From Thalassolituus sp034111725 (lineage in GTDB: Bacteria > Pseudomonadota > Gammaproteobacteria > Pseudomonadales > Oceanobacteraceae), in NCBI RefSeq assembly GCF_034111725.1, contig NZ_JAWUWR010000086.1:1-8513 (forward strand): 8,513 nucleotides of DNA, read 5' to 3'. The translations under genes were made by a program, and so were the position numbers. The notes below the pieces were generated by a model. The model was not told the DNA's origin. It saw nothing but the letters and a program-made list of their open reading frames with translations, and made no database searches. This document shows positions 6,082 through 8,513 of this stretch, in pieces. The first letter of the stretch is position 1, and every line of letters begins with the position of its first letter.

Positions 6082-7905
6082 TTAACGAGCAATATCCGTT
6101 ACCGACTTAGACCATGCTTGATAGCTGATCATATCTGCACGACTACGCTGCATACGAGATGCCTGAGCGGCTTCCTCGGTTACTTCCATGTCGTTCCAGT
6201 CTTTGCGATCAACATTATCAAGTTTAACTACAGAGTAACCTTCAGGGGGGCCGACGACATCCGACTCGCCTTCAGCTAACGTAAATGCACGCTGCTGAAC
6301 CGCACGAGCAACCCCCATGTTTTGCGCCACAGTGCCAGTTGTCGTTTGCCATTCTACAGACTCATCACCAGCGAGGATTGCTAGAGCCTGTTCATTGGCT
6401 GCAGCCAAAGCTTTTTCGCGGGTCAAGCGTGCTTCAACCTGAGCACGAACCTGAACTAGAGGCTTCGCAACCGACTCTTGATAATCACTAACAGTAAATA
6501 CGATAGCGCGATCATCTAAATCGATAACAGAGCTAAGTTCACGATCTAGCTTCATGTTGTCGGTAAATGCTTCACGGCGTACTTTTTCTTCGGCCGCTAC
6601 GCCTTCGCCTTTATCCATTGTGAACAAGCCAGTTTCTTGAGGCTTTAAATTCATTGCGTCCGCTAGCTCATTAATGCTACCTGCCGAAAATGCGGTATTC
6701 GAGAATTCCTGAGTAAGCTCGGCAAAAGCAAAACCGGCTTTCTCTTTACGAACCTGCGCCGCTAATTCATCACGAATTGCGTCTTGGTTCGGAATCTCCT
6801 GCACATTAATGTGATCTACGCGAATTAAGTGAACGCCATACTCGGTTTCTACCGGAGCGCTAACCTCACCTTCATTCAGTGTATATAGAGCATCTTCAAA
6901 AGCCGGATCAAACGTACCGCGCAAGTTAATGCCCAAGTCACCACCAACATCGGCCGTGCCTTTGTCATCTGAATATTCATTAGCGATTACTGCAAAAGAT
7001 TCACCGGCGTCAATACGAGCTTTTAATTCGCTCGCCAGTGACAACGTCTGAGCTTCGTCTCGATCATCTTTTATTTCTAACAAGATATGGCTGGCACTAC
7101 GTTCTTCCGCAGCGATTAATTTAGCTACATGATCCTCGTAGGCAAGTTTTAAATCGTCTTCTGTTACATCTTGGTCTTTTTCAATACTCGCGCGTGAAAC
7201 TTCAACATAACGGATAGCTACATTTTCTGGCGTCATAAAGTTTTCCAGACTAGCTTCATAAGCTGCCTGAACGTCTTCTTCTGTCAATTCAATAGAGGCC
7301 GTTAAATCTTTCGCATTAACTGAATAATAACTAATCGTACGCTGCTCGTTAGCCAATGCCTGCTGCAGCTTCACATCAAGCGGCGTCGTGAAACTCGACA
7401 GTATAAATCCGGCGCGAGCCTGATTTACTTTCAGAGATTCAGCCAATTGGGCGCGGTACGTTAATGGCGTCAATCCATTAATGCGCAAGATATTAATAAA
7501 TTGCTCGCGATCAAAAACACCATCTGACTGAAATGCAGGCGTAGCGACGATCATTTCGTCGATCAAACGAGCCGATGCACGCAATCCCATATCGTCAGCT
7601 TGAACTTTAGCGACGGTTTGATTAATTAATTGTTCAAGCGCCGAATCTCGCAGCATTTGATCATTAAATAAATTCTCATCAAATTGCTCACCGAATTGAC
7701 GGCGCAATTCATTTTTCTGCTGCTGCACTGCACGAGCAACTTCTTCGGCAGAAATATCAACACCGCCAACAGTAGCTGCAGGCTTAGGACCGCCACCTAA
7801 GGTTACGATACTTTCGACACCCCAAATCGCGAATACAAAAATAATAAATCCGACGATCACCTTAGCGATCATACCCTGCGCATTATTGCGCATCGTCTGT
7901 AACAT
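6082..7905 (-). CDS. ppiD: Peptidyl-prolyl isomerase-like periplasmic folding chaperone PpiD (SurA/parvulin family)
   Basis: PpiD is an inner-membrane-anchored chaperone that meets proteins leaving the Sec translocon. The 607-residue protein (E. coli 623) starts MLQTMRNNAQGMIAK, followed by one transmembrane segment at about 13-34 (VIVGFIIFVFAIWGV). The rest faces the periplasm. Residues 44-200 form the SurA-N-like chaperone region (VGGVDISAEEVARAV). A parvulin domain spans about 268-366: RSASHILLEIK, FAVIANEYSDD, GGDLGINLRGTFDPAFEDAL and GEVSAPVETEYGVHLIRVD. PpiD parvulin domains are often catalytically weak, so a chaperone role is safer than isomerase. A C-terminal region (about 385-607) completes the usual architecture. 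GGGAGGA lies three bases before the ATG, a strong ribosome site. A terminator ends only 32 bases upstream of the start codon, with a dyad in between, so its promoter is unclear. It converges on fabI. Confidence 0.95.
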   Translation of the reverse strand: MLQTMRNNAQGMIAKVIVGFIIFVFAIWGVESIVTLGGGPKPAATVGGVDISAEEVARAVQQQKNELRRQFGEQFDENLFNDQMLRDSALEQLINQTVAKVQADDMGLRASARLIDEMIVATPAFQSDGVFDREQFINILRINGLTPLTYRAQLAESLKVNQARAGFILSSFTTPLDVKLQQALANEQRTISYYSVNAKDLTASIELTEEDVQAAYEASLENFMTPENVAIRYVEVSRASIEKDQDVTEDDLKLAYEDHVAKLIAAEERSASHILLEIKDDRDEAQTLSLASELKARIDAGESFAVIANEYSDDKGTADVGGDLGINLRGTFDPAFEDALYTLNEGEVSAPVETEYGVHLIRVDHINVQEIPNQDAIRDELAAQVRKEKAGFAFAELTQEFSNTAFSAGSINELADAMNLKPQETGLFTMDKGEGVAAEEKVRREAFTDNMKLDRELSSVIDLDDRAIVFTVSDYQESVAKPLVQVRAQVEARLTREKALAAANEQALAILAGDESVEWQTTTGTVAQNMGVARAVQQRAFTLAEGESDVVGPPEGYSVVKLDNVDRKDWNDMEVTEEAAQASRMQRSRADMISYQAWSKSVTDIAR

Positions 7906-7918
7906 GATTCCTCCCTAA

Positions 7919-7937
7919 GCTGACAAACGTTGTCAGC
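7919..7937. promoter_or_regulatory. Dyad just upstream of the ppiD ribosome site
   Basis: GCTGACAA (7919-7926) and TTGTCAGC (7930-7937) form an eight-base-pair inverted repeat with a three-base centre. It fills the space between the upstream terminator and the ppiD Shine-Dalgarno sequence. It could be an operator or an mRNA hairpin; I do not recognise it as a known site. Confidence 0.4.
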
Positions 7938-7966
7938 ATAAAAAAAGCGCATCAGGGATGCGCTTT
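7938..7966 (-). terminator. Rho-independent terminator after tRNA-Asp
   Basis: On the minus strand, AAAGCGCATC and GATGCGCTTT form a ten-base-pair stem around a three-base loop. The T run continues through the end of the stem for seven Ts. It begins six bases after the encoded CCA end of the tRNA, so it ends the hupB-tRNA transcript. Confidence 0.88.
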
Positions 7967-7971
7967 CATTC

Positions 7972-8048
7972 TGGCGGACCGGACGGGACTCGAACCCGCG
8001 ACCCCCGGCGTGACAGGCCGGTATTCTAACCAACTGAACTACCGGTCC
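7972..8048 (-). tRNA. tRNA-Asp, anticodon GUC
   Basis: The 77-base gene reads GGACCGGTAGTTCAG at its 5' end. The seven-base acceptor stem (GGACCGG with CCGGTCC) pairs fully. The anticodon loop CTGTCAC places GTC at 8014-8012. The T arm is GCGGGTTCGAGTCCCGT. G is the discriminator base, and the CCA end is encoded at 7974-7972. It closely matches E. coli tRNA-Asp. It lies 29 bases after the hupB stop with no terminator or clear promoter between them, so it is probably cut out of the hupB transcript. Confidence 0.97.
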
Positions 8049-8077
8049 TAAACCCTTTGCTTCTTACTTACAGTAAC

Positions 8078-8350
8078 TTAGTTAACTGCGTCTTTCAGAG
8101 CTTTACCTGGCTTGAAGCCTGGTACTTTAGCCGCTTTGATTTCGATTGGTGCGCCAGTTTGTGGATTACGACCAGTACGAGCAGCACGCTCTTTTACTAG
8201 GAAAGTACCAAAACCGACCAGAGCAACCTGATCACCTTCTTTAAGTGCATTGCCGATGCTTTCAATCATTGCATCTAAAGCACGGCCAGCGGCAGCTTTA
8301 GGCAGGTCAGCAGATGCTGCAATAGCGTCAATCAATTCAGACTTGTTCAC
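8078..8350 (-). CDS. hupB: DNA-binding protein HU-beta
   Basis: HU is a small dimeric nucleoid protein that bends DNA without strong sequence preference. The 90-residue length is exactly typical. Family features are the N-terminal helices MNKSELIDAIAASADLPK, VGFGTFLVKER (45-55), and the DNA-binding arm with RNPQTGAPI (61-69), where Pro63 is the intercalating proline. GFKPGKALKDAVN closes the fold. The start codon is GTG (8350-8348), as in E. coli hupB, with AAGGGG at 8362-8357 six bases upstream. A sigma70 promoter lies about 80 bases upstream. The leader contains a perfect 14-base palindrome adjoining the ribosome site. The gene is followed by tRNA-Asp and then a terminator. By conserved order, lon would be expected upstream, beyond the right edge. 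Confidence 0.97.
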   Translation of the reverse strand: MNKSELIDAIAASADLPKAAAGRALDAMIESIGNALKEGDQVALVGFGTFLVKERAARTGRNPQTGAPIEIKAAKVPGFKPGKALKDAVN

Positions 8351-8362
8351 ACGTATCCCCTT

Positions 8363-8376
8363 ATTGTGTACACAAT
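8363..8376. promoter_or_regulatory. Perfect 14-base palindrome in the hupB leader
   Basis: ATTGTGTACACAAT is a perfect palindrome that overlaps or abuts the hupB Shine-Dalgarno sequence (AAGGGG at 8362-8357) and lies about 50 bases downstream of the predicted transcription start. It could be a repressor site of the GntR-like kind or a small mRNA hairpin near the ribosome site. The regulator is unknown. Confidence 0.45.
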
Positions 8377-8430
8377 GGTTAATTCTTGTTCTGCGACTCG
8401 CATTCGCTACAGGAAATCTAAGAGCGTTGA

Positions 8431-8459
8431 TTTATACCAACTAGCCCTTAGAGCGTCAA
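8431..8459 (-). promoter_or_regulatory. Sigma70 promoter of hupB (and probably tRNA-Asp)
   Basis: On the minus strand, TTGACG (8459-8454) and TATAAA (8436-8431) are separated by exactly 17 bases. They match the -35 and -10 consensus at five of six positions each. Transcription would start near 8424, giving a leader of about 75 bases before the hupB GTG. The remaining bases to the right edge (8460-8513) hold no feature I can assign. Confidence 0.8.
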
Positions 8460-8513
8460 GCCGCCTTAGTGCGTACTTGGCCGAGTTGTGTCGTCTTTTT
8501 GTACGGAACCTTC

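Noticed and set aside
6285..6491. Plus-strand open frame within ppiD
   Set aside because: It is a shadow of the ppiD coding sequence with no signal of its own.
8466..8513. Possible C-terminal codons of an upstream minus-strand gene (lon by synteny), ending at a TAA at 8468-8466
   Set aside because: Only about 15 codons are visible, two other frames are also open for part of this stretch, and the tail of Lon is poorly conserved, so the frame cannot be decided.

Overview
The window looks like a core-genome segment of a gammaproteobacterium, most likely a marine member of the Oceanospirillales/Pseudomonadales group. The reasons are gene identity and order: HU-beta, tRNA-Asp and ppiD facing fabI on one side, and a yafS-type methyltransferase, rnhA and dnaQ diverging from mltD on the other. 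Base composition is moderate and fairly even. There is no sign of insertion sequences, phage genes, CRISPR arrays or other mobile DNA.

Layout. Positions 1-1823 (minus strand) hold a tight operon: methyltransferase, rnhA, then dnaQ, which is cut by the left edge. The genes overlap by 11 and 4 bases, so translational coupling is likely. Positions 1896-5067 (plus strand) hold mltD, a lipoprotein lytic transglycosylase with three LysM repeats, followed 40 bases later by a shortened, orphan YejA-like periplasmic solute-binding protein. Positions 5185-5994 (plus strand) hold fabI, the NADH-dependent enoyl-ACP reductase. A strong bidirectional terminator separates fabI from the convergent ppiD (6082-7905, minus strand), an inner-membrane periplasmic chaperone. 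Further right, on the minus strand, come a rho-independent terminator, tRNA-Asp (GUC) with an encoded CCA, and hupB with a clear sigma70 promoter and a perfect palindrome in its leader.

The genes serve housekeeping functions: proofreading and RNA-DNA hybrid removal (dnaQ, rnhA), peptidoglycan remodelling (mltD), fatty acid elongation (fabI), envelope protein folding (ppiD), nucleoid structure (hupB) and decoding (tRNA-Asp).

I see no convincing undescribed multi-gene system. The points most worth a second look are small. The solute-binding protein has lost part of its second lobe and has no transporter genes beside it. gloB is absent from its usual place next to mltD. Three dyads stand out: in the hupB leader, just upstream of ppiD, and inside the signal-peptide codons of the binding protein. 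ppiD also starts very close behind a terminator, which leaves little room for a promoter.
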